Assembly: GCA_964017195.1 (NCBI GenBank)
Contig: OZ024890.1
Location: 49,963,593 to 50,027,592, forward strand
Length of the DNA: 64,000 nt
Direction of reading: 5' to 3'
Source: Siderastrea radians
Lineage: Eukaryota; Cnidaria; Anthozoa; Scleractinia; Rhizangiidae
Shown here: piece by piece, positions 1 through 12,388 of the stretch
Layout: every line of letters starts with the position of its first letter
Numbering within the stretch: the first letter of the stretch is position 1
Notes under the pieces: generated by a model
The model's input: the letters and a program-made list of their open reading frames with translations, nothing else
Told to the model about the DNA's origin: nothing
Database searches by the model: none
Made by a program: the position numbers and the translations under genes

Positions 1-493
1 CGGTATCAAAGAAGACCCAAAATTATAATGATGATTCAGTTTTTTCCAGTAATTACTTGACCAGTTTTCCGAAAATTTAATGTGACTGCCTGTGGATGAA
101 GATGGATCAAAATAGGGCCTATTTCTATTGTTGAAAACTGGTGCTGGTTTATTCTCCCTTAAATAAAATCACTTAAGTTCATATCTTTATCCTCTTGTTC
201 TAGGATCATTTCGTGTATAGTAAAAGGTTAAATTGGTTTTAGTTGAAGCCCAGTTTGGACACGTAAAACTCCTCGTGACTTGCCATCTTTTTAAGTTGCT
301 GAAGTTACTGTAAAAGTCTACCTGTAACCTTTTTTTGTTTCATTTCTAACTCATTTCAACCACAATACTATTTCGCCTGTATTTTTTAACAATACAGTGT
401 ATATTAAAGTTGTAAATACATAAATATTTATTCTTCTTTTTACACAGTTTTCGACAGCCATGATGATGTAGTCATCTTTGTTTGGTGAGTTGA

Positions 494-751
494 GGCAATG
501 AAATAAAAACATTATAGATCATTATAGCCATTCACGACTAATCAGTAGAGAGCTTTCACCTCTCATAAGCGACTGTCATCCAATTCAAGCCCATGAGTTT
601 GGCGAATTATCCAACAGGAAGGAAGGAGATAATACTTTCTACCTTGCCGTCGTACACTATAAATTGCATGCGCTTGACAGTTCTAGGAAAACTATGATCT
701 TTAGTTCTTTTAAACCATTTATAGTTCTCGTATTCCGTTTTAGTATTCCTT

Positions 752-801
<50 letters not shown>

Positions 802-1105
802 CATCATCATCACCATCATCATCATCATTATCATTATCATTATCATCAATCATCATCATCGTCATTATTGCTACTAAAAAAACAATACCTTAACGTAAAA
901 TATATTCCTTTTCCTGAAACAATGGCCAACTAATAAAACGTGTGGAAAAAATTGCTGTATTAGGTTTAATTTATGTTACTGTCTGTGGCCTATTGTACCC
1001 GCAGTCTTTACATGCATTGCCACTTCGTTCTCTCTTCCTGATTCTATCAGTTAATTCCGCCGCATTCAAAAAATTCTAACGCCGTGCCTTCCTCTTAATC
1101 TACAG
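494..1105. other. Last intron of paralog A, with a (CAT)n microsatellite
   Basis: Non-coding on present evidence. It contains a long CAT/ATC trinucleotide run (about 753-863) that creates spurious poly-His and poly-Met reading frames on the two strands. A polypyrimidine-rich stretch precedes the exon 8 acceptor. Confidence 0.6.
753..863. repeat. (CAT)n microsatellite
   Basis: About 36 units of CAT with a few CAC and TTAT interruptions. Confidence 0.97.
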
Positions 1106-1191
1106 GAAGCGAGCGTGGCTTGCACGGCTATCCCTGCCATCAGAATGATGGAATTTATTTTAACAGGGACGGAATGCTTTACGTTAAATAA

Positions 1192-3039
<1,848 letters not shown>

Positions 3040-3939
3040 AACTCTTAATAACTTAAGGCGTATTAGGAAATATCTATCTAATCAATCGGCACAAATGTTA
3101 GTTCACGCGTTCATTATTGGGCGCCTAGATTATTGCAATAGTCTTCTCTACGGTCTTCCATCCGTTCATTTAAGTAAACTGCAACGTGTACAGAATTCAG
3201 CTGCCAGATTAGTCTGCAATATATCAAGATATGACCACATAACGCCAATGCTGTATTCTTTACACTGGCTACCCGTTCAATATCGTATTCGATTTAAAAT
3301 ACTTATTCTTACTTTTTAGGCGATTCATGGCCTCGCGCCTGAATACATAAGTAATCTGATAAGTGTTAAAGATGTATCGAAATACAGTCTTAGATCCAAC
3401 GGTGTCTTGCTGCTCAATCAACCTGTTTCGCCCTAAATTAATTAAATGCGCGCGAAAGTACAACAATCACTAATTAACTATAATTATATGATCATAAGAC
3501 ACAACAATCACTAATGAGCCCTAATTGAACGATTAGAAAGCACATCAAACATTGAAGACGACCATCGGGTAAATAAAATCTTTCTGTAAGCTTGTAATTT
3601 CACTATGTTCTTTGCTTATCGCTGTTGTGTTTTCCCTAGATTTCGAACATTATACGTGTATACACTACTTGACTTAAACGACTGGCGAATAAATACACAG
3701 TTTGGAACCGGTGGTTGATTTAAACATACCTATAACACAAAACACAACCTAGCGCCCGACTTCGAAAGACTCTAGGGGACAGATATTTTCCATCTGCTGC
3801 CCCCACCCTTTGGAACAAGCTTCCTGCACATTTCCGGAAGATTGATAATTTTATAAACTTTAAATCCAGCCTGAAAACGCATCTTTTTAGAACTGCTTTT
3901 TAGAATTGTTTTAATGGCTATCGGTGATATAATTTTTAT
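3040..3939 (+). pseudogene. L2/CR1-like LINE, end of reverse-transcriptase ORF, interrupted
   Basis: A 5'-truncated non-LTR retrotransposon. Reading from about 3047, the product contains RLDYCNSLLYGLP, KLQRVQNSAARLV, HITPMLYSLHWLPVQYR and, after an in-frame TAG at 3317, AIHGLAPEYI; this order is typical of the end of L2/CR1-clade ORF2. The frame is broken by a ~319-bp insertion (3434-3752) and resumes at 3758 with YFPSAAPTLWNKLPAHFR and FKSSLKTHLFRTAF before a stop near 3902. The 3' UTR is then split by the BEL element that starts at 3940. The rest of the tail, with GTAAAGCGCATTTGATC and a (TTA)n end, lies at 12389-12560. Confidence 0.88.
3434..3752. mobile_element. Small insertion in the LINE ORF, class unknown
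   Basis: About 319 bp that breaks the LINE protein between Pro-Val-Ser-Pro and Arg-Leu-Arg-Lys. The pentamer CGCCC occurs at both edges (3429-3433 and 3753-3757), consistent with a 5-bp target duplication. The insert has AATAAA-type signals but no long ORF and no clear terminal inverted repeat. It could be a solo LTR or a short non-autonomous element. Confidence 0.5.
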
Positions 3940-4176
3940 TGTTCGGGCCCGGACCCAAAGCGGGAGATCAACTCGACCCCCAGTGCGACTGGACTTGTAG
4001 TTAAACCACCCCTCCCTGGACATTCGCCGTGTTAATATTGTGGAATGTATGAACATGTCCTTTGTCGTCGAAAACCTCTCGTAGTGAGAATTGTAATTTG
4101 TTGGCAACACAGCGTATGAAAGGGATTGTTTACGGATAGATTGCGGAAAAGCTGATCTTTGAGTTGGAACTAAACA
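3940..4176 (+). repeat. 5' LTR of BEL/Pao element
   Basis: Starts TGTTCGGGCCCG and ends GAACTAAACA. It matches 12152-12388 at the same length (237 bp) with scattered substitutions and so is dated by divergence from its partner. Confidence 0.95.
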
Positions 4177-4183
4177 TTAATTA

Positions 4184-4200
4184 TGGTCCTTCGGAGTCGG
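4184..4200 (+). promoter_or_regulatory. Putative primer-binding site of the BEL element
   Basis: TGGTCCTTCGGAGTCGG lies 7 nt after the 5' LTR. It begins TGG, as expected for a site that pairs with a tRNA 3' end. Which tRNA is not decided here. Confidence 0.65.
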
Positions 4201-4252
4201 ATGCTGAGGAAATTCCTGTGAAGTCAAGCGTTAAATCAAGGAGAATTGTAGA

Positions 4253-4705
4253 CATCCATCTGAGTTATCTGAGAAATGGGAGTTAGAAATAACTGACATT
4301 AAGGAAGAAAGTATCAACCTTGAACTATTCTTCAAGTTCTTGAACACGCAAGTGATTTCCAAGGAGGCTGGAGAGAGAAATGCTGGCACAATCAGTGAAG
4401 ATGTTTATCGACCTCAACTTGGTAGAATGGCGAGAGGAAATGCGGGACGGAACAAAAACGGAACTGGAGTAAAGAACACCCGAGAGAAGATGTTTACAGC
4501 AGCTGCTCTACTAGCGAGTGGGACGAATCAGGGTATCAATGCAGCCTGCAACCTGTGTAAGGAACAGGGACATGACACTCCAAAATGTTCAGAGCTTAAG
4601 CGACACTCGGTCGAACAACAATGGCAGTCAGTTAGAGAGAACCGACTGTGTTTTAACTGTTTAAAGCCTGCAAACACTTTCCACTACTCCTCAGTTTGTC
4701 GCTAA
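4253..4705 (+). pseudogene. BEL/Pao gag remnant with Cys/His-rich end
   Basis: One open frame from about 4253 encodes the end of Gag: an LSEKWELEIT segment, FKFLNTQVISKE, and a cysteine/histidine-rich region (CNLCKEQGHDTPKCSEL, then CFNCLKP) that would bind nucleic acid in the virus-like particle. A TAA stop at 4703 interrupts the cysteine region and the frame resumes in phase with PKCSVEGCGRRHH. In BEL elements gag and pol are one polyprotein, so this stop is a lesion. Only ~76 nt separate the primer site from this homology, so most of gag appears deleted. Confidence 0.85.
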
Positions 4706-7700
4706 CCCAAGTGCAGTGTTGAAGGGTGTGGTCGGCGTCATCACACAATGCTTCATGGTGATGGAGAAAGAAGTACAGAGGGTCAGATACACACAACCAT
4801 CAGTGGATTTGTGGCTTCACACAACTCCAAGATGCAGCAGACATTGTTGCAGACTGCGACGGCTGTGTTGGTTGCAGATGGGGCCCAGAGAGTACCTGTG
4901 CGGGTTTTGTTTGACTCAGGAAGCCAAAAGTCTTATATCACCAAGAATGTTGCTGAATCATTGGCCTTAGATGTACCCTCTAAAGTCCTTAGTGTATCCA
5001 TGTTAGGAGGAGAATCCAGGCAGACAAAGAGAATGAAGAGAGTCAGCTTCTCCCTCATCTCTATACAAGCAAACCTTGCAAAGCCAGTTAGAATGGAGGC
5101 CCTCACCATAGACAAAATCTGCACCTCACTAGAACCAGTGGAGATCAGCTTAGAGAAATACCCTCATCTGAAGAACTTGGTGCTTGCTGACACCTATCCT
5201 CGTGGATCCGTCAACGTAGATATCTTGATAGGAGCAGACTTTTACTTCTCATTTATGAGTGACAAATGTAAGAAAGGGGAAACCGCGAACGCGCCCACAG
5301 CAGTGGAGTCTACACTGGGATGGGTTGTAGCAGGGCCCATTGAGGGTCATCCCTCTGAAAACGCTAAGTCGATGCTGTCTACTGTGTGCATTGACCCAGT
5401 CACAGACAGTCTGAAGCGGTTTTGGGAGCTTGAATCTATCGGAATTGTTGATAAAGGGGAGGTACATATGTCCTTAGAGGAGGAAGATTCCATAAGACAG
5501 TTCACTGAGGGACTGAAATTTGATGGTGACCGTTGTGAAGTACCGTTGCTATGGAAAAGTGATGCTCCACAACTGAACTCGAACTACTTCCAAGCAGTCA
5601 AGAGGCTTGAGAGTGTAGAAAGGCAGCTCGAAAGGAATCCAGAAAGAGCCAATGCCTACAAGAATGCCATTAACCAATATGTAGAAAAGGGGTACGCCGT
5701 ATAGATTAAGGAGACAGATGACGGTAACAAGAGAGTGAGGTACCTACCACATCATGCAGTCTTCCGAGAAGACAAGAAGTCAACAGAGTTTCGAGTTGTT
5801 TTTGATGCATCAGCTTGTGATGAACATGATGTGTCGCTCAATGATTGCATTCTAACGGGGCCAGCACTTCAACCTAACGTTGTATCTGTCCTCTTTCGAT
5901 TTCAAACCCGTAGAATTGCACTTATGGCTGATGTAGAAAAGATTTTCCTCCAGATCAAGGTCGATGAAAGGGACCTGTGAGGATGCTCTAAGATACCTGT
6001 GGAGGGATCTAAAAAGGGACGATCCTCCGAGAGTTTACCGGTTGCTGAGGTTGGCATTCGGTGTAAATTGTAGTCCGTTCCTAGCTATTACCACAGTTCA
6101 AAGCCACGCAAAGAAATGCAAGGAACAATTCCCTGATGCATCAAGGGAAGTTCTGTCTAATATGTACGTGGACGGTTGTCTTACTGGTGCTGACGACGTT
6201 GGAGCTACGGTAGAGTTGCAGCAGTCCTGAGATAAGATGATGGAACAAGGTGGGTTTAATCTGACTAAGTGGGCCAGCAATTCAAAGTACGTCCTCAGCC
6301 ACATTGAAGAGCAAGAGCAGTCTCAGTCCAGTACCATAGACTTCAACGCGAGTGAGCCGTTAAAGGCACTGGGAATCTGCTGGTATACGTTAAATGACTG
6401 TTTTGTCTTCTGTGTTCCACCGAATGTGCTCACTGTTAGCGATCCTGAAACGAAGAGAAGCTTGTTGAGCATCGCTTCAAGGATTTTTGACCCTATGGGA
6501 CTAATCACACTATTTACGATCAGGGCGAAAATGTTATTTCAAGAGCTTTGGCAGAGAGGTTTGCAGTGGGAGGATCATTTGGATGAAGATATTGCTGTTC
6601 AGTGGAGGTCATGGAGGTCCAAACTGTCTCAGTTGAATTGCATTAACGTTCCCCGCTATTTTATGACAAACATCGGATCAAGCTCAAGCATAGAGCTCCT
6701 CATCTTTGGTGATGCCTCGACTAAGGCATATGGTGCAGCAGTCTATATCAGATCCGTGGATGAAGCTGGCTGTGTCTCAACTCACCTTGTCATGTCCAAG
6801 TCAAGAGTGGCTCCCACAAAGACCGTGTCGTTGCCAAGATTAGAGCTACTCGCGGCTGTTCTTAATACAAGATTGCTGAAATTCGTTGCAGAATCCCTAA
6901 CACTCAAAATAGACCGGGTAGTGTGCTGGACCGACAGCGTGGTGACCCTTCAGTGGATCAGAAGTTCAAGTTGCCAGTGGAAGACATTCGTAGCGAATCG
7001 TGTTGCTAAGATTCAGTCCACATAGGACCCACATCACTGGAGACACTGTTCATGGGAGGAAAATTCCGCAGACTTGTTGACCCGTGGGTTGCCCGCAAAG
7101 GCCTTAGCTGAGAATAACTTGTGGTGGAGTGGACCAAGTTGGTTGACGCTTTCATGCTTGCCTGATCAACGGCAACTACCTAGTGAACTAACAGAGTCTG
7201 TCGAGAAGGAGAGAAAACACAAAGAGACAAAAACGTGCGCAGCGATTGCCATAGAACCAGTGATTGATCCGTCTCGATAAGAGAAGTGGCTGACCCTCAT
7301 TCCAGTAACAGCATATGTGCTGCAATGTGTTGCAGTTTTCAAGTCCGGGACAAGTTCAGGTTCCAAAGAACTGTCAGTTGAGGAGCTTTAGAATACCAAG
7401 TTGATCTGGTATCGGCGGACACGGAGGGACGTGTACCAAGTGGAGTACGAACAGCTAAAGGCGAACCATCCTCTTCCAAATACCAGTGCTATACTGAAAT
7501 TGGATCCTTACTACGACAAGAAAGATCAGTTGCTGCGGGTAGGAGGGAGACTGCAGTACTTGGACTTACCAGAGGGTACTAAACGTCCAATTATCCTGCC
7601 GCATGGGCATCCAGTAGTTGAAAAAATCATACAGAGTGTGCACAATGAGCTGCTTCATGCTGGACCCGAGAGTACCGTTTCGGTTCTACGACGAGATTTG

Positions 7701-7958
7701 GCTAACAAAAGGACGTCGGGAAGTTAAGAGAGTCCTAGAAAAGTAACTTGTTTGCCAACGTCAACGTGTCGGCGCATGTTCACAGAAAATGGCGCCGTTG
7801 CCATCGGAAAGGGTGTCGTTGTCTCCAGCCTTCACGTGCGCTTCTTCTCGCATGACTCACTTAGAGCTTACAAGCGATTTGTCAACCAACGAATTCTTCC
7901 AAGCCATAATTCGTATGATCAGTAGAAGAGGGCTTTGTAGCACCATTTGGTCCATCAC
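4706..7958 (+). pseudogene. BEL/Pao pol: protease, reverse transcriptase, RNase H, first part of integrase
   Basis: Domains in order: A16-type aspartic protease (LFDSGSQKSYIT, ~4905-4945), linker up to a TAG at 5702, reverse transcriptase (YLPHHAVFRE, FRVVFDAS, ~5740-6230), an A17-type region, RNase H (FGDASTKAYGAAV, ~6710; WTDSVVTLQWI, ~6930), and the integrase zinc-binding start (GGRLQYLDLP, HPVVEKII, ~7545-7640). Lesions: TAG at 5702, a frameshift near 5975, TGA at 6228, TAG at 7023, TAA at 7278, TAG at 7389, a frameshift near 7700 and TAA at 7744. The reverse-transcriptase catalytic box reads YVDG where the family has YVDD. In the integrase, the catalytic-core start is missing between FTC and ASSRMTHLEL. 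The frame ends at LCSTIWS, where a 3.3-kb insertion begins. Confidence 0.93.
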
Positions 7959-8388
7959 GAGCCAGAGAGAACCGGAAGTTTAAAAATCGCAAGATCTGGT
8001 TGCTATGGAGTGATGTCAAAGTATTCGGCTTGCAGTTTCACTCCCGCAGCGTTTCAATAGGGCTCTTTTGACAATTCTAAAGAGGTTAGATTTCATAATT
8101 ATTTTTACCAGGGCGGGAAAATTCGATTACTCAATCCTTTAATCACGAAAATCGCCTGCCACGTGAAAACGTGGCTCGCGTGTGATGAACAACTGGTGTA
8201 CGCGCGCGGCACGTTTTTGTTTATTTTTTAAGGAAAGGAAACTCTTTCACAAATGTGGTGGTCAAAGGGGTCCTTAACAGAATAAATAAACTAAACATTT
8301 ATGAACACTTAGGTAAGAAAATAAAGTGAGTAAACAAGAAGCCCTCTCATACTGTACACCAAAACTATAAATATAATTGAGTTTCCAC

Positions 8389-9524
8389 TAGCCTGTTTCA
8401 GGCATTCAGATAGTGGAGCGCGAGCGAAAACTAAAGCGAGCGAAAGAGCGGGAAAAAACGAGGGGAGACTGGGGGAGAGGACAAGCGAACGCCTGTGAAA
8501 TTTTCTCAAAGGAAGCCGTTCCGGTATACCAGAATCTGGTATACCCTCTGATTGGCCAAATTTGACACCTCCTGTCAACACCAGAGGGTTGTTGACGCAG
8601 ACAAGAAATGCGATATGGCGTGCCCTTGCGAAGGTCATCCTCCATCGAGTCACACACGGTTTAATATCTGTTTACGGCAAGCGCTTAACTATTTCACAAA
8701 TGTGGATACTTTGAATAAAAAGATTGTCTTCAAAACGTGTTTCTGGGAAAAGGTCTCATCGCCATTCTTCCAACGGGATTGGAAATAGCTTGATCTTTAA
8801 TTTTAACTATTTCTAAGGTTAATCAACGCATTGCAAAGAAACCCTGTTTCTAAGATAATTGTGGTCACTCCGCTTGTCGTAATCATGAAAGACCAAGTAG
8901 AACAGCTTCAAAGCATCGGAATTAGAGCGCTGGCTATCGAAGTAGACGAAGAAGAAGCAGGAGAAATGTATCGGCTAGATTATTTATGAAGGTCATGAAA
9001 GCCTGCTGTCGAAGGAGTGGAGGGAAGAACAACAACAAACATATCGTAGCCATCGCAATCGATGAAGACGACGAAGTTCATTCCGGCACAGAGTGAAAAG
9101 CTTTCTATTCATCAATTTGATAAACCGATGCGTATATAAAGTCGTCTGTGATTCTCGTTACCTTTATTGGTCCAGTAGTGGAGATGACATTTGCGTTTCC
9201 GTATCGCAGAAAATTTTGCAATGTCCATTCGGCATGTCAGATTTCTTAAAGCATCACCAGTACTTTTCCCAACGCTTCAAACTCGGGAAAAATTTATTTC
9301 GGTGAGCATAATTACATAACTTTCTTGTTTACTTTGACCTGACCTTGGGTTCATATTTCTCTGCCGCTGTCGGCAGTCTAAAGTGGGCGGCATAGGCTTT
9401 TTAAAATTAATTTCACAGGCGTTCCCTCGTCCTCTCCCCCAGTCTCCCCTCGTTTTTTTCCCCGCTCTTTTGCTCGCTTTATTTTCCGCTTGCGTTCCAC
9501 CATCTGAACGCCTGGAACAGGCTA
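8389..9524. mobile_element. MULE-like element with ~118-bp terminal inverted repeats and 9-bp target duplication
   Basis: The ends read TAGCCTGTTTCAGGC and GCCTGGAACAGGCTA. Inverted similarity extends over ~118 bp (8389-8507 against 9406-9524), including the shared run GAGGGGAGACTGGGGGAGAG. The 9-bp repeat AGTTTCCAC flanks it at 8380-8388 and 9525-9533. Long inverted ends with a 9-bp duplication are features of Mutator-like transposons. No transposase is seen, so it is non-autonomous. Its cargo is a decayed RecQ-like helicase fragment, which recalls gene-capturing Pack-MULEs. The superfamily assignment is an inference from structure. Confidence 0.8.
8675..9093 (+). pseudogene. RecQ-like DNA helicase fragment (motifs I to II), decayed
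   Basis: Helicase motifs occur in the right order across frames. Near 8680-8730 is a RALNYF-like lead segment (RQALNYFTN). Motif I is at ~8761-8795 (AILPTG, then a one-base slip giving FGNS in place of GKS). Motif Ia is at 8861-8905 (TPLVVIMKDQVEQL), followed by SIGIRALAI. A HESLLSKEWRE segment is at ~8994-9030, and a motif II-like VAIAIDE is at ~9046-9066. RecQ helicases unwind DNA 3'-5' with ATP. Here stops and shifts between the motifs rule out function, and the C-terminal half is absent. It lies wholly within the inverted-repeat element, as captured or ancestral cargo. Confidence 0.75.
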
Positions 9525-9565
9525 AGTTTCCACGCGTATTTAAATATCTTTTATAGTGCACCCAG

Positions 9566-9960
9566 GTTGGAGTCCTGGCTTCACCGTATCCCTGAGCGCT
9601 TTTGGGATATACAACATAGTAACCATTTTCAGATAAAATTTTAGGCAAATGCTGTATATCTTTCTGTTCCAGCCAGGTTGGACTCCTGGCATCATTATAT
9701 GCCTGAGCGCTTCTGGGATATGCAACATAATAAACATTTTGCGACACAAAATTTTAGGCAAACGTTGTAATATCTTATCTGGTTCAGCCAGGTTGGAGTC
9801 CTGGCATCATTGTATGCCTGAAAGCTTCTGGGATATGCAACATAATAAACATTTTGGGAAAAAAAATTTTGGGCAAACGTTGTAATGTCTTATCTGGTTC
9901 AGCCAGATTGGAGTCCTGGCATCACTGTATGCCTAGGTACTTCTTGGGTTTGCAGCATTC
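9566..9960. repeat. Minisatellite, four ~111-115-bp units
   Basis: Units start at 9566, 9677, 9792 and 9907, each opening with (G/A)TTGGAGTCCTGGC or a close variant and containing TGGGATATGCAACATA. The last copy is partial. Reverse-strand reading frames that repeat every ~37 codons come from this array and are not taken as a gene. Confidence 0.93.
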
Positions 9961-11274
9961 AGTCATCGCAAAATAGATAGCAATTTTTTTGCATTTTTTT
10001 CTGAAAAATTACCTTACCGTCCAATTTTTTGTCCTTTTATCCGTACCCCCCCCCCCTCTCCCAAGAAAAAATCCTACCTCAAGGATAAGCTGCTGAAAAA
10101 ACGATTAGGAATTATTGTCTTATTTTATATTTATACGAAAAGCCTGTGTATTTCACGCCCGCCTGTTAAATGGTCACTTTTTTGACTGAAAATTTCTCTT
10201 TTCCTATGCTTGTGCCTATTTTTCTGCTTATCAAAAGAACCAAAAAACACTTCGCTGGCAAGGAGCCCTGCGCTAGCGTATGCTGTCCGTATTTCGCAAG
10301 ATGGAACCAGAATAAAAGTTGAGGAGCTTATACCGGTGCGACTTTCAAACCGGTGTAAGTTCATTTTGGTTCGCCCTGTATTTATTTTGTACATGATACT
10401 GGAAAGTGTACGAGAAGACAATGCACAAAGGACACGCGAGAGACGCGAGCGGGCGCGAAAATGGCCTATGGAGTGAAAACATGATGCGCGCATTATGATG
10501 ATTGCTTGACTATTCTTGAGTGAAAAGAGACTACGCGTAGTCTAGATACTGATCTAAAATCCTATGTCGGTACCATAAGTCTTTTTACATGTTTTACTAT
10601 TTCATGGCAGAAGGCTAGCATCGTCGTTATAGCGGAATATGTAAACGCAGTATAAATTTCCTACCGGAAAAGGATATTGTTAGCTGCTCTGGAAGAAATC
10701 CAAGCGGATGATAATTTCAAGTAGTATTTCAGCGTTGATATCCTCGTTTCAGGTTTGGCCGATCGATAGGCTCGATTATCAATCGCTGTTAGAGAGCGGC
10801 AGAAATCGAGCCTAGCCGATCGAGTGAAGCGGGGTGTAATTTTTAATTATTTTTCAGTATAGCTAACGTAAAGGGCGGTGTACATGAGTAGAGTGTAGTT
10901 TTTTCAATGTTCCGATGGAAATCCGTCGGGTGATTAACAGCCTAAATTTTTCTTCTTCAAAACCGTACACCTTTGTAGAAAAGCGATTTCCTGCCAAACC
11001 GCAGTTAGAACTTGTTTATATATCTCTCAAACGCCATGAGCAAAAGTAGAATAAATTAAAAGCAAGCAATTAATGAATTTCACGCTAAAGATTATAACAC
11101 ATTCGCGCGAAAATTAACGCCTAAGTGGAACAGAAACGATCACCAATACAGATTTAATTACATTGGAATGCTAGTAAGTCGCTGGGCCTCACGCAGAGAT
11201 ACTGGACTAAAAGACTGGTATCTCAGCGGGATCCCAAGGAATTTTTTGGTTGCTAAGAACGTCTGGCTCGCTAT

Positions 11275-12151
11275 GGACAATGCTAAGACTTGCAAGTGTG
11301 CTGACCGCGAAATTCAACAGCTGTTCACGCCAGGGTCATCCACCAGTAAGCAACTGTGGGACAAAATCGATCAGGAAGAGCTTCAGGCCAAGTTGACATC
11401 CAAGGGAATCAAATGGAAGTTTATTGTCGAGCGCTCCATGTGGCGAGGTGGCTGATGGGAAAGGCTGGTGCGTTCTGTGAAGGAACCTCTTCGTAAAGTC
11501 CTGGGCAAGGCCTTGTTGCCCTATCAAGAGTTTGCCACAGTCCTTACCAGAATTGAAGCTGTTATTAATTCGAGGCCGCTCACAACAGTAAGTCACAATT
11601 TTAGAGATCCGACGCCCATAACTCCAGTTCATCTTGCACTCGGAAGATCACTGTTTAACTTACCCGATATTCCAGACGAAGATTCAGTGAATGAAAGCGC
11701 AACGAGGCAGCGCTATCTGTATCAGCAGAAGCTTGTTAACCACTTCTGGAAACGCTGGCGAGGAGAACACCTGCATCAGTTATCCATTCGACAGAATTGG
11801 ATGGATGAACAACCAGCCCTCAAGATCGGAGATATCGTACTGATTTCTGAAGACAATGCACCGAGAGGGAAAGTGGCCGATGGGACGAGTTGACAGATTG
11901 TTCCCCGGAAGGGATGGCCTTATCTACACCATAACCTTGAAGACACAGAGAGGACTTTTAATGAAACCTGTTCAGAGGCTGCATCGCCTAGAAGCAAGTA
12001 GTACTCAGTTTGCAAGTGATGAATTCGATGACAGTGGCCATAACTGTGGGGAGTCGTCCGCCATTAGGAAGGTCAAGAAGAAGGTGAAGAAGACGCAAGC
12101 TGTGAAAAGACCAGCTCCGAGTCTCCAACGGTATTGGAGAGGTGGGGAGGA
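11275..12151 (+). pseudogene. BEL/Pao integrase C-terminal part and DUF5641-like tail
   Basis: Continuation of the split integrase. DNAKT with CADREIQQLF, then KGIKWKFIVERS and MWRGG, follow the family pattern around the last catalytic residue region. A TGA at 11453 replaces the usual Trp codon. Then RLVRSVKEPLRKVLG, TVLTRIEAVINSRPL, GDIVLISEDNAPRGK and, after a one-base shift near 11870, WPMGRVDRLFPGRDG, which is the DUF5641-like domain. The frame runs through a basic segment and into the 3' LTR to a stop at 12210. Confidence 0.92.
12137..12151 (+). promoter_or_regulatory. Polypurine tract of the BEL element
   Basis: GAGAGGTGGGGAGGA directly precedes the 3' LTR, the expected place and composition for plus-strand priming. 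Confidence 0.85.
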
Positions 12152-12388
12152 CGTTCGGGCCCGCACCCGAAGCGGGAGAACAACTCGACCCCCCGTGCGA
12201 CTGGACTTGTAGTTAAACCACCCCTCCCTGGACATTCGCTGTGTTAATATTATGGGATGTATGAACATGTGCTTTGTCGTCGAAGACCTCTCGTAGTGAA
12301 GATTGTAATTTTTTCGCAACACAGCGTATTAAAGGGATTGTCAACGGATAGATTGCGGAAAAGCTGATCTTTGAGTTGGAACTAAACA
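12152..12388 (+). repeat. 3' LTR of BEL/Pao element
   Basis: 237 bp, matching 3940-4176. The first base is C rather than T. Ends GAACTAAACA and is followed by the TTTAT target duplication. Confidence 0.95.

Larger units (their letters stand above)
448..1191 (+). pseudogene. Paralog A: last two exons of a USOMP5-like PAN/fibrinogen-like secreted protein gene
   Basis: Only the 3' end of this gene lies in the window. Exon 7 is 448-484, after a TACACAG acceptor, encoding FDSHDD, with a GTGAGT donor at 485. Exon 8 is 1106-1191, after a CTACAG acceptor, ending GIYFNRDGMLYVK and a TAA stop at 1189. Both match the last exons of gene B (FDGHDNGEC; GIYHNSDGMLYVK). A possible poly(A) signal AATAAA lies at 1271. 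Exon 7 is 37 nt here but 60 and 54 nt in genes B and C, so its end phase does not fit exon 8 and reading across the junction hits a stop. The copy is therefore either broken or spliced at a site I did not see. The name rests on similarity to coral proteins recalled under the USOMP5 label and is an inference. Confidence 0.6.
7959..11274. mobile_element. 3.3-kb block inserted into the BEL integrase
   Basis: Integrase homology stops after LCSTIWS at 7958 and resumes with DNAKT at about 11275, so this block arrived after the BEL element. It contains a 1,136-bp element with long inverted ends (8389-9524), a four-copy ~114-bp minisatellite (9566-9960) and about 1.3 kb (9961-11274) where I recognise no gene. 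That last part includes a hairpin near 10757-10825 with a GGCCGATCG-type stem. I could not identify a target duplication for the block as a whole, so it may be several events. Confidence 0.75.
3940..12388 (+). mobile_element. BEL/Pao LTR retrotransposon, degenerate, with nested insertion
   Basis: The element is bounded by two 237-bp LTRs and flanked by the 5-bp direct repeat TTTAT (3935-3939 and 12389-12393), so both ends are intact. It sits in the 3' UTR of an L2-like LINE in the same orientation. Order inside: primer-binding site, shortened gag with Cys-rich end, A16-type aspartic protease, reverse transcriptase, RNase H, integrase, and a DUF5641-like tail, followed by a polypurine tract. 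The coding part has several stops and frameshifts, an internal integrase deletion, and a 3.3-kb insertion at 7959-11274. It cannot encode working products. Confidence 0.95.

Noticed and set aside
607..933. Poly-Met and poly-His reading frames on the two strands
   Set aside because: Both are direct translations of the (CAT)n microsatellite.
9277..9747. 156-codon minus-strand frame with repeating Tyr/Pro-rich units
   Set aside because: It follows the ~114-bp minisatellite, and the rest lies over the inverted repeat of the MULE-like element; the third and fourth units are not open.
10131..10493. Overlapping open frames on both strands
   Set aside because: No domain, and both lie inside the block inserted in BEL.
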